A DNA stretch of 64,000 nucleotides, from positions 1 to 64,000 of the forward strand of contig UEHQ01000037.1 in assembly GCA_900489925.1 (NCBI GenBank). The letters run 5' to 3'. The stretch's first letter is position 1. Each line of letters starts with the position of its first letter. This DNA is from Hyphomicrobiales bacterium. Its GTDB lineage: Bacteria > Pseudomonadota > Alphaproteobacteria > Rhizobiales > Rhizobiaceae. Of this stretch, positions 40,751-48,806 are shown in pieces. The translations under genes and the position numbers were made by a program. The notes beneath the pieces were generated by a model. That model was not told the DNA's origin. It saw only the letters and a program-made list of their open reading frames with translations, and made no database searches.

Positions 40751-42628
40751 CTAGTGGTTGTCGCGCGGAATACCCTTGGTCTGGGCGATGCGCTGGTATT
40801 TGACGGCTGGCTCGAGGACCGCGCCTGTCTCCATCTGGCCTACGTAGCTGCGCTGGATTTCCTGCCACGGCGTCTGGCTCTCGGGGTAGACGTAGCCACC
40901 GGCTGCCTGAAGTGCCGCGCGACGCAACGCAAGTTCTTCGTCGCTGATGAGGATATTGGCAGTACCCTTCTTGAGGTCGATGCGCACTTGGTCGCCGGTT
41001 TGCAGGATGGCAAGGCCGCCTCCTGCCGCCGCTTCCGGCGAAGCATTCAGGATCGACGGAGATCCCGAGGTGCCCGACTGGCGTCCGTCGCCGACGCAGG
41101 GGAGGGAAGAGATGCCCTGCTTCAAGAGATAGTCCGGGGCACGCATGTTAACGACCTCGGCGGCACCAGGATAGCCGATCGGACCAGCACCGCGCATGAA
41201 CAGGATCGTCTTCTCATCGATCGCGAGCGACGGGTCGTCGATGCGGTGATGATAATCTTCCGGACCGTCGAAGACGACGGCACGGCCGGTGAAGGCTTCC
41301 GGATCCTTCGGGTCCGACAGATAGCGATTGCGAAATTCCGGCGAGATCACGCTCGTCTTCATGATGGCCGAGGAGAAAAGGTTGCCCTTCAGCACACGGA
41401 AACCGGCGCGCTCCTTGAGCGGCTTTTCGAACGGACGGATGACCTTCTCGTCCTCGATCATCGATGAGGTGTAGTTTTCGCCGACCGTCTTGCCGTTGGC
41501 CGTGATGGCGCTGGTGTTGATCAGGTCGTGTTTGATCAACTCACCGATGACGGCCGGGACTCCACCTGCATGGTAATAGTCTTCGCCAAGATACTCGCCG
41601 GCGGGCTGCAGATTGACGAGCAGCGGAATTTCCTCGCCATAGGTCTGCCAGTCATCCACTGTGAGCTCGACCCCGACATGGCGCGCAAGTGCGTTGAGGT
41701 GGATCGGCGCATTGGTCGAACCGCCGATGGCAGAGTTCACGCGGATCGCGTTGATGAAGGCTTCCTTGGTCAGGATATCCGATGGCTTGAGATCCTCGCG
41801 AACCATCTCGACGATCCGCAGGCCGGTCTCGTAGGAGATTTCCTGCCGGTCACGGTAGGGAGCAGGAATGGCGGCGGCACCCGGGAGCTGCATGCCGAGC
41901 GCTTCGGCCAGCGAGTTCATCGTCGTCGCCGTCCCCATGGTGTTGCAGTAGCCGGTCGACGGAGCCGACGAAGCGACGAGCTTGACGAAGCCCTGATAGT
42001 CGATCTCGCCTCTGGCCATCATTTCGCGGGCCCGCCACACGATCGTGCCGGAGCCCGTACGCTCGCCGCGGAACCAGCCGTTCAACATCGGGCCGACCGA
42101 CAGGGCGATCGCCGGAATGTTGACCGTGGCCGCGGCCATAAGACAGGCAGGCGTCGTCTTGTCGCAACCGATGGTCAGGACAACGCCGTCCAGCGGATAA
42201 CCGTAGAGCACCTCCACGAGGCCGAGATAGGACAGGTTTCGGTCAAGACCGGCGGTCGGACGCTTGCCTGTTTCCTGAATCGGATGAACCGGAAATTCGA
42301 TGGCAATGCCACCGGCATCACGAATGCCTTCGCGAACGCGCTTGGCCAGTTCCAGATGGTGGCGGTTGCACGGCGAGAGGTCCGAGCCGGTCTGCGCAAT
42401 CCCGATGATCGGGCGCCCCGACTGCAGTTCCTCCTGGCTCAGACCGAAGTTCATGTAGCGCTCCAGGTAAAGCGCGGTCATGTCAGGGTTCGCGAGATTG
42501 TCGAACCAGGCCTTGGAGCGAAGCTGCGGCGCCTCGGTCTTTTCCTGAATTGCATTGGGATTTTGCGGGACGGGGGGCTTCTCAACCACGATGTGTTTCC
42601 TTGCGTTGACGTCGCTGTTGTCATGCAT
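40751..42628 (-). CDS. IlvD/Edd-family pentonate dehydratase (D-xylonate dehydratase-like)
   Basis: 625 residues if begun at ATG 42628, which lacks a ribosome site; GTG 42589 has AAGGA eight bases upstream and is an equally likely start (612 residues). Iron-sulfur cysteines are visible in DLSPCNR, GCDKTTPAC and STGYCNTMG. LRSKAWFDN, MTALYLERYMNFG, YLGLVEVLYGYPLDGVVLTIGCDKTTPA and DTG-like GQMETGAVLEPAVKYQ resemble the Caulobacter XylD enzyme. It dehydrates an aldonic acid to a 2-keto-3-deoxy acid, the substrate of the FAH-family enzyme downstream. It is divergent from a LysR gene. Confidence 0.85.
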   Translation of the reverse strand: MHDNSDVNARKHIVVEKPPVPQNPNAIQEKTEAPQLRSKAWFDNLANPDMTALYLERYMNFGLSQEELQSGRPIIGIAQTGSDLSPCNRHHLELAKRVREGIRDAGGIAIEFPVHPIQETGKRPTAGLDRNLSYLGLVEVLYGYPLDGVVLTIGCDKTTPACLMAAATVNIPAIALSVGPMLNGWFRGERTGSGTIVWRAREMMARGEIDYQGFVKLVASSAPSTGYCNTMGTATTMNSLAEALGMQLPGAAAIPAPYRDRQEISYETGLRIVEMVREDLKPSDILTKEAFINAIRVNSAIGGSTNAPIHLNALARHVGVELTVDDWQTYGEEIPLLVNLQPAGEYLGEDYYHAGGVPAVIGELIKHDLINTSAITANGKTVGENYTSSMIEDEKVIRPFEKPLKERAGFRVLKGNLFSSAIMKTSVISPEFRNRYLSDPKDPEAFTGRAVVFDGPEDYHHRIDDPSLAIDEKTILFMRGAGPIGYPGAAEVVNMRAPDYLLKQGISSLPCVGDGRQSGTSGSPSILNASPEAAAGGGLAILQTGDQVRIDLKKGTANILISDEELALRRAALQAAGGYVYPESQTPWQEIQRSYVGQMETGAVLEPAVKYQRIAQTKGIPRDNH

Positions 42629-42706
42629 TTAGCTGATCGATACTGGATTGTATAATCAGTCTTTCGTATCTTGGTATGCATATCTTTTATATCAAGCGAG
42701 GCGCGC
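42629..42706. promoter_or_regulatory. Divergent promoter region with LysR-type box
   Basis: This 78-base gap is AT-rich and contains ATAC (42640-42643) and GTAT (42650-42653), an inverted repeat with the T-N11-A character of LysR sites. A further GTAT/ATAC-like cluster lies at 42667-42685. It probably serves both the dehydratase and the LysR gene. Confidence 0.4.
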
Positions 42707-43606
42707 ATGGGACTGGACGGATTCAAACTGCGGCATCTGAGGATGCTCGTGGCATTGAACGAGCACGGCAAGCTCGGCGTCGTCGCGGAAATGTTCGGCG
42801 TATCGCAGCCGGCCTTGTCGCGTACCTTGAACGAACTCGAGCACATGTCCGGCCACCAGCTTTTCGAGCGCCACAACCGCGGCCTGATAGCGACGGCACA
42901 GGGCGAGGTGATCGTTCGCCACGCCAAAATGCTTCTGGCGGAGGCGCAGCGGGCCGAATACGAGATGGTAGTGGCGGCAGCCGGGCAGGGCGGTAGCGTC
43001 GCGTTCGGAACGATCATGACACCGGCGTCAGACTACGTGGCGCCAGCGCTGAAGCGCCTGTTCGAGACCCATCCAACCATCGACGTCAGCATCACGGTCG
43101 GCAGCAGCGACGTCTTGCTTGAAGACGTTCTCAGCCGCCGCCTGGATTTCGCGGTCTGCCGCATACCGAGCGGCATGAACCCGCTCTGGTTCGACCACAT
43201 ACCGCTTGGAAAGGAAACGCTACGGGTCGTGGTGGCCGTCAACCATCCGCTGGCAGACAGGGCCGAGATCACTGAAAACGACCTGCGTCAACAAAGCTGG
43301 GTCTTGCAGCCGCACGGTTCCTTCCTGCGACATGTCGTCGACGACTTCATTCGCCGCCATGGCATCGTCCCCGCCAGCGTGGTCTCTACCTCCGATGCGC
43401 TGCTGACGATGCTCCTGATGCTGCAGAGCCAACGCCTGGGGATCCTGGCCGAGCCGGTTGCCAGACTCCTGGAAAAGCATGGCCTGCTGCGCGTGCTGTC
43501 GATCGCAGGCGATATCTCCGTCCCGGATTTCGGGCTGGTGAAGCTCAAGGACCGCGAATTGTCCGCATCGGCGGAATTGCTCTACAAACTCTTCGAATCT
43601 GCTTGA
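42707..43606 (+). CDS. LysR-family regulator of the pentonate genes
   Basis: 299 residues from ATG 42707 with GAGG six bases upstream; the longer frame is rejected. The N-terminal helix-turn-helix is at about 5-65 (LRHLRMLVALNEHGKLGVVAEMFGVSQPALSRTLNELE), and the periplasmic-binding-protein-like effector domain at about 95-295. It is divergent from the pentonate dehydratase, the standard arrangement for an activator of that gene. The inducer is probably a sugar acid, inferred from context. Confidence 0.9.
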   Translation: MGLDGFKLRHLRMLVALNEHGKLGVVAEMFGVSQPALSRTLNELEHMSGHQLFERHNRGLIATAQGEVIVRHAKMLLAEAQRAEYEMVVAAAGQGGSVAFGTIMTPASDYVAPALKRLFETHPTIDVSITVGSSDVLLEDVLSRRLDFAVCRIPSGMNPLWFDHIPLGKETLRVVVAVNHPLADRAEITENDLRQQSWVLQPHGSFLRHVVDDFIRRHGIVPASVVSTSDALLTMLLMLQSQRLGILAEPVARLLEKHGLLRVLSIAGDISVPDFGLVKLKDRELSASAELLYKLFESA

Positions 43607-43616
43607 GAGGCAAGCC

Positions 43617-44531
43617 TCACGGCGCCGGAACATATTGCGAGACGATGCGCGCGTCGCGGCGAAAGTCGGACGGCGACATGCCGGCGATATGACGGAATGA
43701 CTTGTTGAAGGCGCTGATCGAACCGAACCCGCTGTCCATCGCCACCTGCAGGACGTTGGCTCCGTCATTCATCAGCATGGCCTGTGCCCGCGACAGCCGA
43801 AGCAGGTTCACATACTTGCTGAGCGTCATGCCCGTCGTTTTCTTGAAGAGGTTCATCGCGTATTTCGGATGCAGGTCCGCGGCCCGAGCGATATCCACCG
43901 AATCGATTTCCTGCAGGAAGTTGGCGGCGATGAAGTCGCACATGCGTGCCACGCTTCGCGACGATTGGGGATATGCCTGCTCGACATCATCGGTCGCCGA
44001 CATGCCGTTGGGCGCCAGCATGGAATAGGGCTCCAGCACGATGCGTTCGATGCGCAGCAGCATTTCCTCAACCGCATGCTGCGCCTTCGCGGCATCGCCC
44101 GACTTGGCGTAAGCCACCCAACGCTGAAAATTCTGGATGTCCGCGGCGTCGGTCGCCGAGGTGAAGAGGATTTCGCCCTTCATCAACCGGCTTGAAATAT
44201 TGATCGGAAGGCGCATGCGGAAGAAATAGACGAGTGGCAAATGGCCGCCAGCATAGATCGCATCGTCGCTGCTCTGGTCCATCTGGTGCGGCTGCCCGCC
44301 CCAGAACAAGCACATGTCGCCAGCCTTCATGCTGATATCGTGCCCGTTCATGCGGTAATGCACGTTGCCGCGGATGATATAGTTCAGTTCGACCTGCACA
44401 TGCCAATGCGGCATCAGCATCCGCGGTGGATGATTGTGAAACATCTGGAGCGCCGTCGGCAATCCTTCGATGCTGCTCGCTCCCGGCTGGTAGACAGCCC
44501 TTCTTTCGATCTTACTTTCCGCCAAATCCAC
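43617..44531 (-). CDS. AraC-family regulator of the sugar importer
   Basis: 304 residues. An N-terminal cupin sensor domain (HNHPPRMLMPHWHVQVELNYIIRG, GDMCLFWGGQPHQM) precedes two helix-turn-helix motifs at about 200-295, with ARAADLHPKYAMNLFKKTTGMTLSKYVNLLRLSRAQAML and the second-HTH signature VAMDSGFGSISAFNKSFRHIAGMSPSDFRR. It is divergent from the CUT1 importer with an 86-base gap, so it probably activates that operon in response to its sugar. Confidence 0.92.
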   Translation of the reverse strand: MDLAESKIERRAVYQPGASSIEGLPTALQMFHNHPPRMLMPHWHVQVELNYIIRGNVHYRMNGHDISMKAGDMCLFWGGQPHQMDQSSDDAIYAGGHLPLVYFFRMRLPINISSRLMKGEILFTSATDAADIQNFQRWVAYAKSGDAAKAQHAVEEMLLRIERIVLEPYSMLAPNGMSATDDVEQAYPQSSRSVARMCDFIAANFLQEIDSVDIARAADLHPKYAMNLFKKTTGMTLSKYVNLLRLSRAQAMLMNDGANVLQVAMDSGFGSISAFNKSFRHIAGMSPSDFRRDARIVSQYVPAP

Positions 44532-44617
44532 ATTCCCTTTTTAGGAGACAGCGGCTCCCTTCCAGATAGTCTAGCCGTGTTCGCTTAGGGACGGCAATTG
44601 AAAAGGGAGGATTTTCA

Positions 44618-45892
44618 ATGCGCTTCAAACTTATCGGTGCGACTGCCGCACTCGCACTGCTTGCATCCGGCTCCGCGTATGCGGAGTCTGCCAATCTCAC
44701 CATCTGGAGCTGGAACGTTGCCGCATCGGCGCTGAAGTCCACGCTCGAAGGCTTCAACAAGCAGCATCCGGATATCAAGGTCACGGTGGAAGATCTTGGA
44801 AACCAGCAGGTCTTCGACAAGATGCTGGCGGCCTGCGCCGCTGGTGGTGAAGGCCTTCCTGACATCGTCACTGTCGAAAATTTCGAAGCCGAAATCTTCT
44901 GGAACCGATTCCCGGACTGCTTCGCCAATCTGAAGGACCTAGGCTACAACTCAGACATCCAGGCAAAATTCCCGGACTTCAAGCGCACCGAGCTTGAAGT
45001 CGGCGATGTCGCTTATGCCATGCCGTGGGATTCCGGCCCGGTCGCCGTCTTCTATCGCCGTGACTTCTACGAAAAGGCTGGCGTCGATCCGGCATCCATC
45101 AAGAGCTGGGATGACTTCATCGCGGCCGGCAAGAAGATCTCTGCCGCCAATCCCGGTGTCGTCATGGCTCAGGCCGACTTCAACGGCGATAGCGAATGGT
45201 TCCGTATGATCTCGAACGAGCAGGGCTGCGGCTACTTCTCGACCGACGGACAGACGATCACCATCAACAAGCCCGCCTGCGTCGCTACCCTTGAAAAAGT
45301 CAAGGAAATGAAGGACGCCGGAACGCTGACGGCTGCAAGCTGGGATGAAAAGATCCAGGCAAACACGGCCGGCAAGGCTGCCAGCCAGATGTATGGCGGC
45401 TGGTACGAAGGCACCGTACGCTCCGGTTCTCCTGATCTGTCCGGCAAGTGGGGCGTCTACCTGATGCCAAGCCTGACGAAGGATGGCCCGCATGCTGCAA
45501 ACCTCGGCGGTTCGTCGCTTGCGATCGCGGCAAACTCGGCCAACAAGGAAGCGGCCTGGACCTACGTCAACTACGCGCTCGGTACCAATGAAGGCCAGGT
45601 CAGCATGCTGAAGTCCTTCGGTCTCGTGCCATCGCTTCTGTCTGCAGTTCAGGATCCTTTCGTCAACGAGGCACAGCCCTATTGGGGTGGCCAGAAGGTC
45701 TGGGCCGATATCCTGTCGACCCTGCCCAAGATCGAGCCGAGCCGCGGCACGCCGTTCCAGACGGATGCCGACGCGATCTACAAGGCAACGCAGACCAAGT
45801 ACTTCGCTGGCGGTTATCCGGACGCGAAGGCAGCGCTTGATGACGCTGCCAAGCAGATCGCCACGGCCACAGGTCTTCCCGTCGCGGAATGA
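44618..45892 (+). CDS. CUT1-type periplasmic sugar-binding protein
   Basis: 424 residues with a Sec signal at 1-22 (GSAYA-E). The type II binding fold starts ANLTIWSWNVAASALKSTLEGFNKQHPDIKVTVEDLG. It shows the extracellular solute-binding family 1 features PDIVTVENFEAEIFW and MPWDSGPVAVFYRRDFYEKAG. A GGGAGG site is followed by the start. It is the first gene of an operon with two permeases, an ATPase and a fused oxidoreductase. Binders of this class take oligosaccharides, polyols or glycosides; the exact ligand is unknown. Confidence 0.92.
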   Translation: MRFKLIGATAALALLASGSAYAESANLTIWSWNVAASALKSTLEGFNKQHPDIKVTVEDLGNQQVFDKMLAACAAGGEGLPDIVTVENFEAEIFWNRFPDCFANLKDLGYNSDIQAKFPDFKRTELEVGDVAYAMPWDSGPVAVFYRRDFYEKAGVDPASIKSWDDFIAAGKKISAANPGVVMAQADFNGDSEWFRMISNEQGCGYFSTDGQTITINKPACVATLEKVKEMKDAGTLTAASWDEKIQANTAGKAASQMYGGWYEGTVRSGSPDLSGKWGVYLMPSLTKDGPHAANLGGSSLAIAANSANKEAAWTYVNYALGTNEGQVSMLKSFGLVPSLLSAVQDPFVNEAQPYWGGQKVWADILSTLPKIEPSRGTPFQTDADAIYKATQTKYFAGGYPDAKAALDDAAKQIATATGLPVAE

Positions 45893-45968
45893 GTAACGAC
45901 GCCGGGCGCCAAAGTCGCGCCCGGCCTCCATCCCTCGGGATGCTCGTTTCGTTTATGAGGAGAATGAA

Positions 45969-46829
45969 ATGCCGATCCGGAACCGGAGCGCGTACATATT
46001 TCTCGCGCCCTATCTGCTTGTCTTTGCCACCTTTTGGGTCTGGCCGATCATCAATTCGTTTCTGATCTCGTTTCAGAACACACGCGTCAATCCGTGGAAG
46101 TTCAGCGCGTCGGTGAACTGGGGACGCCTGATCGGCGACCCGGCCTTCTACAACGCGCTTTACAACACGATGATCATCCTGGTCATCCAGGTCCCCGTCA
46201 TGATCGCGATCGCGACCGTGATGGCCGTGTTCCTGAATTCGCCGCTTTTGAAAGCGCGCCCCCTGTTCCGGTTTGCCTTCTTCGCGCCCGTCGTCGTGGG
46301 CGAAGTCGCCTACGCCGCAGTCTTCCGCCTGATGTTTTCGATCGACTTCGGCATCATCAACAAGCTGATCACCGCCGTCGGTCTGCCCGCGGTCTCCTGG
46401 TTCGACAACGCGACGGCCGCCATGGCGCTGGTCATCATCGCGGTCACCTGGCGCTGGGCCGGCTATAACGCGATCATCATCCTGGCGGGTCTCCAATCCA
46501 TTCCCGGCGATGTCTACGAGGCTGCAACGCTCGACAAGGTCTCGCCGACGCAGCAGTTCTTCCACATCACCTTGCCGCTTCTGAAACCGATCATTCTCTT
46601 CTGCGTCGTCCTTTCCGTGATCGGCACCATGCAGCTCTTTACCGAGCCCTTCCTGATCACCAACCGCGGTGGGCCGGGAGGCGGCACCGAGACACTCGGA
46701 CTGCTGCTTTATCGCCAGGGCTTCCTGTCGCTGAACTTCGGCTACGCCTCGGCCATCGCCTACACGATGGCAGTGATCGCCGTGGTCATCTCGCTTCTCA
46801 ATCTGTGGATCGGGAGGGAGCAGAAATGA
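45969..46829 (+). CDS. CUT1 sugar ABC permease 1 (MalF-type)
   Basis: 286-residue inner-membrane protein with six helices. It begins MPIRNRSAYIFLAPYLLVFATFWVWPIINSF. The EAA loop is at about 177-195 (DVYEAATLDKVSPTQQFFHITLPLLKP). A GAGGAG site precedes it. Its stop overlaps the start of the next permease (ATGA at 46826-46829), with which it forms the heterodimeric channel. Confidence 0.93.
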   Translation: MPIRNRSAYIFLAPYLLVFATFWVWPIINSFLISFQNTRVNPWKFSASVNWGRLIGDPAFYNALYNTMIILVIQVPVMIAIATVMAVFLNSPLLKARPLFRFAFFAPVVVGEVAYAAVFRLMFSIDFGIINKLITAVGLPAVSWFDNATAAMALVIIAVTWRWAGYNAIIILAGLQSIPGDVYEAATLDKVSPTQQFFHITLPLLKPIILFCVVLSVIGTMQLFTEPFLITNRGGPGGGTETLGLLLYRQGFLSLNFGYASAIAYTMAVIAVVISLLNLWIGREQK

Positions 46830-47662
46830 GATCCAAGTCCCAAGCCCTGCTGATCAAGACCATTGCGCTTCATGCCGTGCTGACGCCGCTGGCCATCATC
46901 TGGTTGTTTCCACTGTGGATGATGTTCGTCTTCGCGACGATGCCTGATTACGGCATCTTCAGCCCGGAGATCGTGCTTCTGCCGTCAACCAACCTGATCG
47001 AGAACTTCAAGAACCTGCAGGCCGACACCGACTTCGTGCGGGCGATGACGATCTCGGTCGGCGTGGCAGCCATCTACACGTTCCTCTCGGTGCTGCTGAC
47101 CTCGATGGCCGGCTGGGCGCTGGCGCGCTACCGCTTCGTCGGCCGCTCGATCGTCATCGGGATCATCCTCGGCACGATCACGCTTCCCTTTGCCGTCGTC
47201 GTCATCCCGCAGTTCATCATGGTGGCCCGCGAGTTCAAGCTGGCCAACACCTGGATCGCGCTGATCGTGCCGCCGCTGTTCAACTCGCTCGGCGTCCTCT
47301 TCATGCGTCAGGCCTTCTCGATGATGCCGAATGACCTCTTCGATGCCGCGCGCGTTGAAGGCGTCAAGGAATGGCAGATCTTCCTGCGCATTGCGCTGCC
47401 ACTGTCGCGTCCGACGATGGCGGCCCTCGCGATCATTCTGTTTCTCGCATCCTGGAACAACTACCTGTGGCCGCTGCTCATCAGCTCCAAACCCGGAATG
47501 ATGACGGCACCGGTGGCGCTTGGAACGCTGATCGGCCTCACCAAGGTCTCCTGGGGCGGCATCATGGCGGGCGCACTGCTCCTGACCGCGCCAATCCTGG
47601 TCGTCTTCGTGTTCCTGCAACGTCACTTCATCGCCGGCATTTCGGCCGGCGCAATCAAATAA
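46826..47662 (+). CDS. CUT1 sugar ABC permease 2 (MalG-type)
   Basis: 278 residues from ATG 46826, preceded by GGGAGGGAG. Six helices, with the EAA loop near residues 176-195 (LFDAARVEGVKEWQIFLRIALPLSRPTMAA). The MalG-like feature FMRQAFSMMPNDL just precedes it. It overlaps the preceding permease by four bases and is followed by the ATPase after 14 bases. Confidence 0.93.
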   Translation: MRSKSQALLIKTIALHAVLTPLAIIWLFPLWMMFVFATMPDYGIFSPEIVLLPSTNLIENFKNLQADTDFVRAMTISVGVAAIYTFLSVLLTSMAGWALARYRFVGRSIVIGIILGTITLPFAVVVIPQFIMVAREFKLANTWIALIVPPLFNSLGVLFMRQAFSMMPNDLFDAARVEGVKEWQIFLRIALPLSRPTMAALAIILFLASWNNYLWPLLISSKPGMMTAPVALGTLIGLTKVSWGGIMAGALLLTAPILVVFVFLQRHFIAGISAGAIK

Positions 47663-47676
47663 TCGGGGAACGCCTG

Positions 47677-48762
47677 ATGTCTGAACTTTCACTCAAAAAT
47701 GTCGTCAAGCGCTTCGGTGCCCTGGAAATCGTTCATGGCGCGAACCTCGAGGTCAAGGACGGCGAATTCGTCGTCTTCGTCGGACCGTCCGGATGCGGTA
47801 AATCCACACTCCTGAGAATGATCGCGGGCCTGGAAGATATCTCCGGCGGCGAGATCAACATCGGCGGCAAGGTGGTCAATGACGTCGAGCCGGCGGATCG
47901 CGGCATCGCCATGGTCTTCCAATCCTATGCGCTTTACCCACACATGACCGTCGAGGAAAACCTGAGCTTCGGCCTGCGCATGAACGGCAATCCGAAGGAG
48001 GATACCGAAAAGCGCGTCAAGCACGCCGCCAACATCCTGCAGATCAACGAATTGATGCAGCGTCGTCCGAAGCAGCTCTCCGGCGGCCAAAGGCAGCGTG
48101 TCGCCATCGGTCGCGCCATCGTGCGCGAACCGCAGGTCTTCCTGTTCGATGAGCCGCTCTCAAATCTCGACGCCGAACTGCGCGTGCAGATGCGTGTCGA
48201 AATTTCACGGCTGCACAAGCAGCTCGGCACGACGATGATCTACGTCACCCACGACCAGACGGAGGCAATGACGCTCGCCGACAAGATCGTCGTGCTGCGC
48301 GCGGGCAACATCGAGCAGATCGGTGCGCCGCTCGATCTCTACGACAATCCGGCTAACCAGTTCGTTGCCGGCTTCGTCGGCTCGCCGAAGATGAACTTTC
48401 TGAAGGCTGAAGTCGTCGGCAAGGATGCGACGACTGCAACCGTCGCACTTACTGAAGACAAGGCGGTTCGCGTTCAGCTTCCGCTCACCAGCAACGTCGA
48501 GGCAGGCATGCCGGTCACGCTCGGCATCCGGCCAGAGCATTTTCTCGACGCCGGCCAGGGAGACACCGACCTCACCGTCAGCATCGACGTCGCCGAGCAC
48601 CTTGGCAACACGAGCTACATCTATGCCACGACGTCAGGCGGCGAGCAGCTGATTATCGAGCGACCGGAATCGCGCACGGCCGGCAATCGCGACCAACTCA
48701 CCGTGGGCCTCTCGGCCCAACGCATTTTCGTATTCGACAGCGCCGGCAACCGGCTGCGCTGA
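47677..48762 (+). CDS. CUT1 sugar ABC ATPase (UgpC/MalK-type)
   Basis: 361 residues from ATG 47677; the frame is open far upstream but only within the permease gene. Walker A GPSGCGKST is near residues 36-44, signature LSGGQRQRVAIGRAI, Walker B FLFDEPLSNLDAELR and switch His in YVTHDQTEA. TOBE/OB-like regulatory domains occupy about 240-361 (VAGFVGSPKMNFL, LGIRPEHF). It drives import of the sugar bound by the first gene product. Confidence 0.94.
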   Translation: MSELSLKNVVKRFGALEIVHGANLEVKDGEFVVFVGPSGCGKSTLLRMIAGLEDISGGEINIGGKVVNDVEPADRGIAMVFQSYALYPHMTVEENLSFGLRMNGNPKEDTEKRVKHAANILQINELMQRRPKQLSGGQRQRVAIGRAIVREPQVFLFDEPLSNLDAELRVQMRVEISRLHKQLGTTMIYVTHDQTEAMTLADKIVVLRAGNIEQIGAPLDLYDNPANQFVAGFVGSPKMNFLKAEVVGKDATTATVALTEDKAVRVQLPLTSNVEAGMPVTLGIRPEHFLDAGQGDTDLTVSIDVAEHLGNTSYIYATTSGGEQLIIERPESRTAGNRDQLTVGLSAQRIFVFDSAGNRLR

Positions 48763-48806
48763 TCGCAGACCCCTTCCCAAGACAGAGCAATGAAAGAGGA
48801 CTAACC

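Noticed and set aside
43607..43618. GAGGC-AA-GCCTC hairpin as a terminator between LysR and AraC genes
   Set aside because: Five pairs with a two-base loop overlapping the stop codons and no T tract; too weak to claim.
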